Below, in pieces: positions 1-8,047 of a DNA stretch of 41,858 bases; the stretch's first letter is position 1; each line of letters begins with the position of its first letter. Position numbers and translations under genes: made by a program. The notes below the pieces were generated by a model. It made no database searches and had not been told where the DNA came from. It worked only from the letters and a program-made list of their open reading frames with translations. Source of the DNA: Bacillota bacterium (lineage in GTDB: Bacteria > Sysuimicrobiota > Sysuimicrobiia > Sysuimicrobiales > Segetimicrobiaceae); the NCBI GenBank assembly GCA_021324295.1, contig JAJPJJ010000105.1, positions 1 to 41,858 on the forward strand, read 5' to 3'.

Positions 1-874
1 CCCCGACGATCTCCCCCGCGCGCGCGCTCAGCGACACGCCCCGCACCGCCGGCACGCCCCGGTCGCCCATCACCCACAGGTCGGCGATCCCCAGCGCTTC
101 CTCGCCGGGCGCCGCGGGCTCCCGCACGACGCGCTCCAGCGTCTCGCGGCCGACCATCATCCGCGCGAGCTCGACGGGAGGGGTCCCGCGCGCGGGCACC
201 GTGCCGACGCGCCGGCCGTGGCGGAGCACGGTCACGCGGTCGGCCACCGCCGCCACCTCGTGGAGCTTGTGCGTGATCAGGATGAGCGCCCGGCCCTCCG
301 CCGCGAGGCGCCGCAGCGTCGCGAAGAGGGCCTGCGCCTCCTGCGGCGTGAGCACGGACGTCGGCTCGTCGAGGATCATCACGTCCGCGCCGCGCGCGAG
401 CAGCTTGAGGATCTCGACGCGCTGCTGCTCCCCCACGCCGAGCTGCCAGACGCGCGCGCGGGGGTCGACCGCGAGCCCGTAGCGCGCCGCCTGCGCGGCG
501 AGCTCCCTGACCGCCTTGGGCTCGTCGATCCTCCAGCCGGCCCCGGGGAGGCTCAGGAGGACGTTCTCGGCGACCGAGAGGGACGGGACGAGCATGAACT
601 GCTGGAACACCATGCCGATGCCGCAGCGCACCGCGTCCCGGGGCGTGCGGAAGCGGCGCGGGGCGCCGCGGATCCGGATCTCGCCCGCGTCCGGCCGGTA
701 GAACCCGTAGAGGATCTTCATCAGCGTGGACTTGCCGGCCCCGTTCTCCCCGAGCAGCGCGTGGATCTCGCCGGGGGCCACCTGCAGGTCCACCCCGTCG
801 TTGGCGAGCACGCCGGGAAACCGCTTGGTGACCCCCCGCATCTCGACGTGGGGCGGAGGCGGGGAGGCGGACAT
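1..874 (-). CDS. Nucleoside/simple-sugar ABC transporter ATP-binding protein (3' end off the left edge)
   Basis: The reading frame is open on the minus strand from ATG 874-872 to the window edge, so the C-terminal part is missing. The first nucleotide-binding domain is complete: Walker A GENGAGKST, a Q-loop in GMVFQQFMLV, the signature VGEQQRVEIL, Walker B VMILDEPTSVL and the H-loop in LITHKLHE. The visible end starts a second ATPase domain (AVRGVSLSARAGEIVG), so this is a double-domain RbsA/YufO-type ATPase energising an importer. The VGEQQRVEI signature is typical of the BMP/nucleoside branch, so a nucleoside or purine substrate is my inference. Its start codon shares one base with the stop of the upstream GGDEF gene (TGATG), which implies translational coupling. 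Permeases and binding protein are expected to the left. Confidence 0.88.
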   Translation of the reverse strand, partial: MSASPPPPHVEMRGVTKRFPGVLANDGVDLQVAPGEIHALLGENGAGKSTLMKILYGFYRPDAGEIRIRGAPRRFRTPRDAVRCGIGMVFQQFMLVPSLSVAENVLLSLPGAGWRIDEPKAVRELAAQAARYGLAVDPRARVWQLGVGEQQRVEILKLLARGADVMILDEPTSVLTPQEAQALFATLRRLAAEGRALILITHKLHEVAAVADRVTVLRHGRRVGTVPARGTPPVELARMMVGRETLERVVREPAAPGEEALGIADLWVMGDRGVPAVRGVSLSARAGEIVG

Positions 875-2322
875 CACGGCGGGGCGTCGCGCCGCAGCTG
901 CTCCGCGAGCGGCCTCGCGAGCACCCGGTTGAGGGCGTCGAGGACGGCCTTGGCGACCGCGTGGGGGAGGTCCTGCGCCCGCGCGGCGCCGACGAGCCGC
1001 GCGGGCGCGCCGGCCCCGCCCGACAGCGCGACGACCACCACCTTGCCGGTCTCGTCGGGGAGCTCCGTCAGCCCCTCGATCACATACGCATGCCCCTCCC
1101 CGAGGTACCGGGCGATGGACGCGAGCGTGGCCTGCGCCACCAGGAACAGCGCGCCGCGCTCGCGCAGCGGGCCCGACGCCCGTCCGGTGGTCTCGCGAGC
1201 GCCGATCCCCAGGGTGACGGTGCTCGTGCACCCGGCCGGTTCGTCGCGCACGGCAACCTCGATGAGGCGCAGCCGGGCTTCGACCGGCAGCGCCCGGGGC
1301 TCCGGGGCCGGCACCCCCGGCGCAAACGCGGCCGCGCGCGCCGCCGCGGCGCGCGCCTCCATCCAGCCGCGGCGCTGCGGTGCCCGGTCCGCGGCCTCCT
1401 TCGCCGCGGTGCTGGCGCGGCTGGCGAGAGCCAGCAGGTCCTCGACGGTGGCCGCGATGTGGGAGGGCGCGCGGCCCTCGACCCGGCGACCGCCGGCGAA
1501 GCCGACGCTGCAGGTCACGTACCGCGGGCCCCCCCCGGTCTCGACGGGGAGGACCACGGTCTCCTGGACGCGCTGGGCGAGCGCACGCGCCTCCTCCTGC
1601 CGCCGCGTCGTCGCGATCGCGAACTCGTCGCCCCCGTAGCGGCAGAGCAGGTCGGTGGACACGTCGACGAGGCTGCCCAAAAGATGGCTCGCGGCGCGCA
1701 GGACGTCATCGCCGGCCGTGTGGCCGAGGACCTTGTTGACCGCCCCGAAGTTGTCCAGGTCGACGAAGAGGATCGCGATCTCGTGGCCGCGGGCGAGCGC
1801 GGCGGACGCCCACGCCCGCAGGGTCGTCGCCCACGGGAGCCCGGTGAGCGGGTCGGTCTGCTGGCCGTACGCGCGGAGGACCGCGGTGAGCGAGACCTGG
1901 CCGATGATGCGGCCGCCTTCGACGACCGGCAGGACCTCCAGATCCTGGTGCGCCATCAGCGCATGCACCTGCAGCAGCGAGAGGTCCCGCGTCGCCGGCG
2001 TGATCACCGGCTGCATCACTTCCGCCACGCGGCGGTAGGCGGGCTCGCGCAGGAGGTGCATCGGCGTCAGGAGGCCCACGACGCGGTCGCCCTCCGTGAC
2101 CGGCACGCCGGGCAGACGATGACGGCGCAGCAGCTCGGTGGCGACCGCGATCGTCTCGCGCGCCTCCACGGAGACCGTGGTCACCGCCATGATGTCCGCG
2201 ACTGTCAAAAGAGAATTGTCCATCGTCCATCCGGCGACGCCCGCGGGTGGGTCTGCGGGTGCCCGGCCGCAGGCGCGTCGTGTGCGTACGGCTCGCGTTG
2301 CCTTCATACCGAGCGCTGACAT
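874..2322 (-). CDS. CBS-pair and GGDEF domain protein (putative diguanylate cyclase) with an unassigned C-terminal domain
   Basis: This 482-aa protein has a CBS pair at about residues 40-155, starting near LLTVADIMAVTTVSVE. A GGDEF domain follows at about 160-315, with TDPLTGLPWAT at its start and an intact RYGGDEFAI (GGDEF at residues 230-234). I see no RxxD inhibitory site just before it. Diguanylate cyclases make c-di-GMP from two GTP, and a CBS pair often senses adenosyl nucleotides. The last 120 residues (LIEVAVRDE to LDALNRVLARPL) form a separate domain I cannot assign; its ending loosely recalls the LeuA regulatory domain. The chosen ATG at 2322 lacks a Shine-Dalgarno site, and ATG 2223 (MDNSLLTVADIM) is an equally good start that drops an Arg/Pro-rich leader. 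The stop overlaps the start of the ABC ATPase gene, so the two are co-transcribed. Confidence 0.85.
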   Translation of the reverse strand: MSALGMKATRAVRTRRACGRAPADPPAGVAGWTMDNSLLTVADIMAVTTVSVEARETIAVATELLRRHRLPGVPVTEGDRVVGLLTPMHLLREPAYRRVAEVMQPVITPATRDLSLLQVHALMAHQDLEVLPVVEGGRIIGQVSLTAVLRAYGQQTDPLTGLPWATTLRAWASAALARGHEIAILFVDLDNFGAVNKVLGHTAGDDVLRAASHLLGSLVDVSTDLLCRYGGDEFAIATTRRQEEARALAQRVQETVVLPVETGGGPRYVTCSVGFAGGRRVEGRAPSHIAATVEDLLALASRASTAAKEAADRAPQRRGWMEARAAAARAAAFAPGVPAPEPRALPVEARLRLIEVAVRDEPAGCTSTVTLGIGARETTGRASGPLRERGALFLVAQATLASIARYLGEGHAYVIEGLTELPDETGKVVVVALSGGAGAPARLVGAARAQDLPHAVAKAVLDALNRVLARPLAEQLRRDAPP

Positions 2323-2566
2323 GATGGGGGAAACGCCTGGTGCTGCCTGCCGGGAGCGCCTGTCAAGCCCAGAAGAGCCTGCGCCCTAATGGTCTTCGCG
2401 CCCGCGCGGTGCGTTCCTCTCTGCTCGCGCCGCCCCCGGGGCGCGGGCGGGACGGCGAGCGGCGGCGGCGCGAGGGAAGGGGCGCGCGGAGAGCCGGTCG
2501 AACCCCTCGGTGGAGCTGCCGCCCGTGCGCCGCGCCGGCGCGGGGCAGCCCGCAGGGGGTGATCCG

Positions 2567-4885
2567 ATGGCGGTCTCACGGTACGTCGGCGCGCGCGTGA
2601 GGCGGATCGAGGACCCCAAGCTGATCCGGGGCCACGGCCAGTTCCTCGACGATCTCGCGCTGCCGGGGATGCTGCACGCGGCATTCGTCCGCAGCCCGCA
2701 CGGCCACGCGCGCATCACGCGCGTGGACCTGAGCCGCGCGCGGGCGCACCCGCGCGTGGTGGCGGCGTACGCCTCCGCGGACCTGCCGGAGATCCAGCGG
2801 CCGCTCCCCGTGATCCCGGTGGACGGGATGCGGCCGGGCGCGCACCTGCCGCTCGCGGCAGGGACGGCGCGCTACGCGGGCGAGCCGGTCGCGGTCGTGG
2901 TCGCGGAGGATGCGTACACCGCGCGCGATGCCGCGGATCTGGTGGAGGTCGCCTACGAGCCGCTGCCGGCGGTCGTCGACCTGGAGCGGGCCGCCGCGGG
3001 GGCGCCGTTCGTGCACGAGGACCTCGGCACCAACGTGGGCGTCACCGACACGGTCGAGCGGGGAGACGTGGAGGCGGCGCTGGCCGGGGCCCCGGTCCGC
3101 CTGCGGCAGCGCATCGTGAACCACCGCGTGGCCCCCGTGTCGATCGAGACGCGGGGCACGCTCGCGACGTACGACGGCAGCACGGGACAGGGGATCCTCA
3201 CGGTCTGGACCTCCACCCAGGAGGCCCACGCGATCCGGGACGGGCTGAGCCAGGTCCTCGGCCTGGAGGCGCGCCGGATCCGCGTCATCACCCCGGACGT
3301 CGGCGGGGGGTTCGGCAGCAAGCTGAACACGTACCCCGAGGACGTCGTGGTCGCGCACCTCGCCCGCCGGCTGCGCCGTCCGGTGAAGTGGGTCGAGACC
3401 CGCCGGGAGAACCTCCTCACCACGACGCACGGCCGCAGCCAGGTCATCGACGTCGAGGTGGGAGCCGACCGCGACGGGCGCGTGCTCGCCATGAAGAGCC
3501 GGATCCTCGCCGACCTCGGCGCGGCGCTGCTCTACACGACGGCGGTCGTCCCGCCGCTGACGCCGCTGATGATGCAGGGCCCGTACGACATCCCGGCGCT
3601 GAGGTGCGAGCTGCTCGCGGTGTACACCAACACGTGTCCCACCGGCGCCTACCGGGGCGCCGGCCGGCCCGAAGCCACCTACTACCTGGAGCGGGTGATG
3701 GACCTCGTGGCCGACGCCACGGGCGTGGACCCGGCGGAGGTGCGCCGGCGCAACTTCATCCCGCCGGACCGGTTCCCCTACACGGCGGCGAGCGGCGCGA
3801 GCTATGACAGCGGCGAGTACGCGAAGGCGCTCGAGGAAGCGCTGCGCGTCGCGGACTACCCGCGCCTGCGGCGCGAGCAGGAGGCCGCGCGGCGCGCCGG
3901 ACGGCTCGTGGGCATCGGGCTCAGCAGCTACGTCGAGATCTGCGGGTTCGGGCCGTGGGAGCTCGGGACCGTCCGCGTGAACAAGGACGGGACGGCCACC
4001 GTCGTCACCGGCACGTCGGCGCACGGCCAGGGGGACGACACCGGGTTCGCGCAGATCGTCGCGGACGCCCTGACGATCCCGCCGGAGCGCGTCACCGTGG
4101 TGCACGGGGATACGCTGCTCGTCCAGTACGGCGGCGGGACGAGCGGCAGCCGCAGCATGGCGCTCGGCGGCTCGGCGATCTACGTGGCCGCCCAGGAGGT
4201 GCGCGCGCAGATCCTCGGGATCGCCGCGAACATGCTCGAGGCGGCCCGCACGGACCTCGTCCTGGAGGACGGCCGGGTCTCGGTGCGCGGCGCGCCGGCG
4301 CGCGCGGTGTCGATCGCCGAGGTCGCGGAGGCCGCCTACAACGGGGAGCACCTGCCCGACGGACAGGACCCCGGCCTCGAGGCGACGAGCCGGTTCAAAT
4401 CGCAGGGAACGACGTTCCCCTTCGGCACGCACGTCTGCGTCGTGGAGATCGACCCGGAGACGTTCGCCCCGCGCATCAGCCGCTACGTCGCGGTGGACGA
4501 CTGCGGGCGCGTCATCAACCCGCTGCTCGTCGACGGCCAGGTCCACGGCGGGATCGTGCAGGGCGCGAGCCAGGCGCTCCTGGAGTCCGTCGTGTACGAC
4601 GCGCAGGGGCAACTGCTCACGAGCACGCTCGCGGAGTACGGCATCCCCACCGCGCACCTCATGCCGCCGATGGAGCGCGGGACCTCCGTGACCCCGACGT
4701 CCCGGAACCCGCTCGGCGCGAAGGGCATCGGCGAGGCGGCCACGATCGGGTCGACGCCCGCGGTCGCGAACGCGATCGTGGACGCGCTGAGCCACCTCGG
4801 GGTGCGCCACCTCGACATGCCGTTTACCCCGGAGCGGATCGCGGCCGCGGTCCGCGAGGCGCGGGCCGGGGGCGCCGCGGGGTGA
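2567..4885 (+). CDS. Xanthine dehydrogenase/CoxL family molybdopterin-binding subunit
   Basis: This 772-aa protein starts at ATG 2567 behind AGGGGGTG; the frame is open further upstream but lacks family sequence there. Family features in order are VSRYVGARVRRIEDPKLIRG at the N-terminus, the Mo-cofactor loop PDVGGGFGSK, the active-site loop AYRGAGR (A361 onward), HGQGDDTGFAQI, and NPLGAKGIGEAATIGS with the expected catalytic glutamate at E723. The AYRGAGR loop marks form II ('CoxL-like') proteins, not true CO dehydrogenases with AYxCSFR, so the substrate is likely an aldehyde, purine or other heterocycle. The FAD (medium) and 2Fe-2S (small) subunits these enzymes need are not adjacent: a GGDEF gene lies upstream and convergent pyrD abuts the stop. 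Partners must be elsewhere, or the gene has strayed from its operon. Confidence 0.92.
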   Translation: MAVSRYVGARVRRIEDPKLIRGHGQFLDDLALPGMLHAAFVRSPHGHARITRVDLSRARAHPRVVAAYASADLPEIQRPLPVIPVDGMRPGAHLPLAAGTARYAGEPVAVVVAEDAYTARDAADLVEVAYEPLPAVVDLERAAAGAPFVHEDLGTNVGVTDTVERGDVEAALAGAPVRLRQRIVNHRVAPVSIETRGTLATYDGSTGQGILTVWTSTQEAHAIRDGLSQVLGLEARRIRVITPDVGGGFGSKLNTYPEDVVVAHLARRLRRPVKWVETRRENLLTTTHGRSQVIDVEVGADRDGRVLAMKSRILADLGAALLYTTAVVPPLTPLMMQGPYDIPALRCELLAVYTNTCPTGAYRGAGRPEATYYLERVMDLVADATGVDPAEVRRRNFIPPDRFPYTAASGASYDSGEYAKALEEALRVADYPRLRREQEAARRAGRLVGIGLSSYVEICGFGPWELGTVRVNKDGTATVVTGTSAHGQGDDTGFAQIVADALTIPPERVTVVHGDTLLVQYGGGTSGSRSMALGGSAIYVAAQEVRAQILGIAANMLEAARTDLVLEDGRVSVRGAPARAVSIAEVAEAAYNGEHLPDGQDPGLEATSRFKSQGTTFPFGTHVCVVEIDPETFAPRISRYVAVDDCGRVINPLLVDGQVHGGIVQGASQALLESVVYDAQGQLLTSTLAEYGIPTAHLMPPMERGTSVTPTSRNPLGAKGIGEAATIGSTPAVANAIVDALSHLGVRHLDMPFTPERIAAAVREARAGGAAG

Positions 4886-5962
4886 TCACCGGCTCGCGGC
4901 ACCGACGGCCTGCGCGAGCGTCTCGAAGCCGTCCCGGCGGAGGAGCCGCCCGAGCCCGTCCACGATGCGCCGGGGGGTGGCCGGGCCGCCGTAGACGAAC
5001 CCGGTGTAGATTTCGACGAGGGTGGCGCCGGCCTTGATCTTCTCGTAGGCGTCCTCGGCGGTGAAGACGCCCCCGACGCCGATGATCGGGAGGCGTCCCC
5101 GGGTCAGCCGGAAGAGCGCGCGGATCGTCCGGGTCGCCAGCGCCCCCAGCGGGCGGCCGCTCAGGCCGCCCGGCTCATCGCGATCGCGGCTCCGCAGCCC
5201 GTCGCGGCGCACCGTCGTGTTCGTCGCGACGAGGCCGTGCGCCCGGCCCTCGATCGCCGCGGCGATCCCCTCGAGCTCCCGCTCGTCGAGATCCGGGGCC
5301 ACCTTCACGAACAGCGGTTTCTCCCCGAGCGCGCGGTTGCGCCGGGCGAGCGCGTCCAGGAGCGCAGCGATCGCGGCCGGCTCCTGCAGGCTCCGCACCC
5401 CCGGGGTGTTGGGCGACGAGACGTTGACGACGAGGAAGTCGGCGTGCCGGTGCACCCGGTCGAGCGAGAACAGGTAGTCGGCCACGGCGCGCTCGTTCGG
5501 GACCGTCCGGCTCCTGCCGATGTTGACCCCGAGGGGGATCGGGTAGCGCGCCTGGCGGCGGCGCGCCGCCGCCAGGCGCGCGGCGACGGCCTCGGCCCCC
5601 GGCGAGTTGAACCCCAGCCGGTTGATCAGCGCCTGGTCCTCCGGCAGCCGGAACAGGCGCGGCCGCGGGTTGCCCGGCTGGGGCAGGGCGGTCACGGTGC
5701 CCACCTCGACGAAGCCGAAGCCGAGCGCGGGCCAGGCCCACAGCGCCCGCGCCGCCTTGTCGAACCCGCCGGCCAGGCCGACCGGGGTGGGGAAGGGGAT
5801 CCCGCAGACCGTGGCCGCGCACCGCGGGTCCGCCCACGCCGCGGGCCCGGGCACGCCCCGCCACAGCGGGCCGGCGGCGTCGAGCACGGTGAGCACGAGA
5901 TCGTGGCTCCGCTCCGGATCCATCCGGAACAGCGCCGGCCGGATGAGCGCCCGGTAGATCAT
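4886..5962 (-). CDS. pyrD: Dihydroorotate dehydrogenase (quinone), class 2
   Basis: This 358-aa enzyme oxidises dihydroorotate to orotate with FMN and membrane quinone, the fourth step of pyrimidine synthesis. The class 2 N-terminal membrane-associated helix is present (MIYRALIRPALFRMDPERSH). So are the FMN-site stretch PTPVGLAGGFDKAA, the catalytic-serine motif VNVSSPNTPGVRSLQ, the VATNTTVRRDG strand and the phosphate-binding IIGVGGVFTAEDAYEKI. The start ATG 5962-5960 overlaps the stop of the upstream sugar ABC ATPase gene by 4 bp (ATGA), so pyrD is translated from the transporter mRNA. The same frame stays open upstream to 6457, but that part is a shadow of the ATPase. It abuts the convergent dehydrogenase gene with no spacer. 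Confidence 0.96.
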   Translation of the reverse strand: MIYRALIRPALFRMDPERSHDLVLTVLDAAGPLWRGVPGPAAWADPRCAATVCGIPFPTPVGLAGGFDKAARALWAWPALGFGFVEVGTVTALPQPGNPRPRLFRLPEDQALINRLGFNSPGAEAVAARLAAARRRQARYPIPLGVNIGRSRTVPNERAVADYLFSLDRVHRHADFLVVNVSSPNTPGVRSLQEPAAIAALLDALARRNRALGEKPLFVKVAPDLDERELEGIAAAIEGRAHGLVATNTTVRRDGLRSRDRDEPGGLSGRPLGALATRTIRALFRLTRGRLPIIGVGGVFTAEDAYEKIKAGATLVEIYTGFVYGGPATPRRIVDGLGRLLRRDGFETLAQAVGAASR

Positions 5963-6729
5963 CCGGCCGGCGGCGGGGCGCCGGCCCCCGCCCCGGGCCG
6001 GCCGCCCGTCACGATCAGCTCGAGGACCTCCTCCTCCGTGGCGTCGCGCACGCGGCAGGTCGCCACGTGCCGTCCCTGCTTGAGCACCGTGACGCGGTCC
6101 CCGATCTCGAACACTTCCTGGAGCCGGTGGCTGATGAAGATCACGCCGACGCCGTGCGCCCGCAGCCCGGCGACGACCCGGAGCACCTCCTGGGTCGCGC
6201 CGGGCGAGAGGTTGGCCGTGGGCTCGTCGAGGATCAGCACCGCGGGATCGAACGACAGCGCGCGGGCGATCGCCACGCTCTGGCGGCGTCCGCCCGAGAG
6301 CGCGCGCACGCGGAGCGTGACCGCCGGGATGTCGATGCGCAGCCGCCGCAGCATCGCCTCGGCCGCCCGCTGCATCGCCGCGCGGTCGACGATCCCCCAG
6401 GCGCGCAGCGGCCACCGGCCGAGGAAGACGTTCCGGGCGACGTCGAGGTTGTCGCACAGGGCGAAGTCCTGGTACACCATCTCGATGCCGCGCCGGCGGG
6501 CCTCGGCGGGGGAGGCGAACCGCACCGGCTCGCCCCGGAACAGGATCTGGCCCCCGTCCGGCTGCAGGGCGCCGGAGAGGATCTTCATCAGCGTCGACTT
6601 GCCGGCGGCGTTGTCGCCGACGAGCCCCAGGACCTCGCCCGGCTGGAGGGTGAGGTCGACGCCGCGGAGCGCCTGGACGGCGCCGAAGCGCTTGTCGATC
6701 TGCCGCATCTCAACGAGTGGCGTCGTCAT
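5959..6729 (-). CDS. Sugar ABC transporter ATP-binding protein (single-domain, FrcA-like)
   Basis: This 256-aa ATPase energises a CUT2-type monosaccharide importer. Visible motifs are Walker A GDNAAGKST, Q-loop MVYQDFALCDN, signature LSGGRRQSVAIARAL, Walker B VLILDEPTANLS and H-loop FISHRLQEV. There is only one nucleotide-binding domain, as in FrcA-type systems and unlike the fused RbsA type seen at the left edge of the window. It belongs with the binding protein at 6861-7835 and the permease at 9304-10320 in the same minus-strand operon. A strong hairpin (6738-6762) lies directly upstream of its start, in the gap after the binding-protein gene. Its stop overlaps the pyrD start. Confidence 0.95.
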   Translation of the reverse strand: MTTPLVEMRQIDKRFGAVQALRGVDLTLQPGEVLGLVGDNAAGKSTLMKILSGALQPDGGQILFRGEPVRFASPAEARRRGIEMVYQDFALCDNLDVARNVFLGRWPLRAWGIVDRAAMQRAAEAMLRRLRIDIPAVTLRVRALSGGRRQSVAIARALSFDPAVLILDEPTANLSPGATQEVLRVVAGLRAHGVGVIFISHRLQEVFEIGDRVTVLKQGRHVATCRVRDATEEEVLELIVTGGRPGAGAGAPPPAG

Positions 6730-6737
6730 CGACCGCC

Positions 6738-6762
6738 GCCCCGGGGCCCGTGGCCCCGGGGC
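6738..6762 (-). promoter_or_regulatory. Intercistronic GC-rich hairpin between binding-protein and ATPase genes
   Basis: A perfect inverted repeat has an 11-bp stem (GCCCCGGGGCC paired with GGCCCCGGGGC) and a 3-nt loop. It sits about 100 nt after the binding-protein stop and 9 nt before the ATPase start, with no run of U after it. Such hairpins in importer operons commonly protect or partially terminate the upstream message so that the binding protein is made in excess. That role is inferred here. Confidence 0.5.
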
Positions 6763-6860
6763 GCATCCTCCGGGCAGCGCATCGCGGGTGCGACGATGTC
6801 AGACGGGGCGCCCGGGTCTTCGCTCCGCGCCGGGGGAGCGTGCCGGGCCGGCCCCGTCGC

Positions 6861-7835
6861 CTACTTCAGGAACCTCCCGACGTTCGCCTGGGTGACGATA
6901 TCGAGGCCGGTGTCCGTCGGGTCCTTGGGCTTGATCTTCTTCGTCACGTAGTTGTACAGCGCCAGGATGCTGTCCACCCCCATCTGGTACGGCCGCTGGC
7001 CGACGAGCGTGCTCACGTACCCGGCCTTGAGCAGCTCGAGCTCCGGCTTGAGCGTATCGAACGAGACCACCGCGAACTTCCCCGCGCGCATCGCCGCCGC
7101 CTTCGGCCGCAGCGCCTGCTTGTACGCCTCCGGGGCAAAGAGCGGCCACCCGCCCACGGCCACGATCCCGCTGAGGTCGGGGTGCGCCGTGAGCGCCTGC
7201 TCGATCAACTGCACCGCCCGGTTGATGTCGTCGTTGCAGGGGAACGGGGAGCCGGAGACCTCGGTGAACTTCTCCGCCACCCCCGCCTGCTTGAGCCCGT
7301 CGTGGACGCCCTTGATCCGCTCGTTGAGGTTCTCCGCGCCGAGCCCGCCGGTGATGATCGCGTACTTCCCGCCGCCGGGCAGGGCCCTGGCGAACGCCTT
7401 GCCGAGCGCGAGGCCGCCGCGGTAGTTGTTCGTCCCGATGAAGGCCAGCCGCCCGGACCCCGGCGCCGCGTCCGAGTCGAACATCACGACCGGGATCCCG
7501 GCCGCGATCGCCCGCTTGATCACCGGCACGACGGCCTTGCCGTCGACCGCGGAGATCGCGAGCCCGTCCACGTGGCGCTGGATCAGGCTCTCCAGCACCT
7601 GGATCTGCGGCTGGATCTCGGTCACGGTCGGGCCGGTGTACTCGCACGTCACGCCGAGCTTGCTCGCCTCCGCCTGGCACCCGTCGCGGACGAAGTTGAA
7701 GAACGGGTTGTTGATCGCCTTCGGCACCACCGCGAACGTCATCCGCTTGGCCCCGCTCGCGGGCGCGGTGCCGAGCAGGCCCGCCGAGACGGCCGCAACG
7801 ACGATCGCAAAGCCCACACCTCGCCAGATGCGCAT
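6861..7835 (-). CDS. Sugar-binding periplasmic/extracellular protein of a CUT2 ABC importer (Peripla_BP_4 type)
   Basis: This 324-aa exported protein binds the sugar for the FrcA/RbsC-type transporter encoded around it. The N-terminus is a signal peptide: MRIW, a hydrophobic stretch to about residue 25, then a TAPASGA cleavage region with no lipobox cysteine. The body shows the type I fold: MTFAVVPKAINNPFFNFV, VDGLAISAVDG, IPVVMFDSDAAPGSG, FIGTNNYRGGLALGKA and LSGIVAVGGW. The ATG at 7835 has a near-perfect Shine-Dalgarno site (AAGGAGGGAGC). The gene follows an isomerase-like gene after a 212-bp gap and precedes the ATPase after a hairpin-containing gap. The sugar cannot be read from the sequence; the neighbouring kinase hints at a xylulose- or ketose-related substrate. 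Confidence 0.94.
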   Translation of the reverse strand: MRIWRGVGFAIVVAAVSAGLLGTAPASGAKRMTFAVVPKAINNPFFNFVRDGCQAEASKLGVTCEYTGPTVTEIQPQIQVLESLIQRHVDGLAISAVDGKAVVPVIKRAIAAGIPVVMFDSDAAPGSGRLAFIGTNNYRGGLALGKAFARALPGGGKYAIITGGLGAENLNERIKGVHDGLKQAGVAEKFTEVSGSPFPCNDDINRAVQLIEQALTAHPDLSGIVAVGGWPLFAPEAYKQALRPKAAAMRAGKFAVVSFDTLKPELELLKAGYVSTLVGQRPYQMGVDSILALYNYVTKKIKPKDPTDTGLDIVTQANVGRFLK

Positions 7836-8047
7836 GCCGCTCCCTCCTTCTGCGCTTCGCTCGGGATGTGCGCGTCGATCCAGCCTCCTAGTACGCAGGG
7901 CTCCCCGGGCGGGTTCGGCCCGGCGACACGGCGGCCTGCGGGGCCGCGCCCTCCTGCTCCGCCTCTCCGATCCGAAGGACGGCCGCGCCGGCGGGGAGCG
8001 GGCACGCCCCGCCACCCCCGCCGGCGACGGACCTCCGGGATCGCGCA

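Noticed and set aside
2576-4810. 744-codon minus-strand frame opposite the dehydrogenase gene
   Set aside because: It is the antisense shadow of a clearly conserved protein and has Asp/Arg/Val-rich random composition.
2567-4885. Annotation as aerobic carbon monoxide dehydrogenase (CoxL)
   Set aside because: The active-site loop is AYRGAGR, not AYxCSFR, so CO oxidation is not supported.
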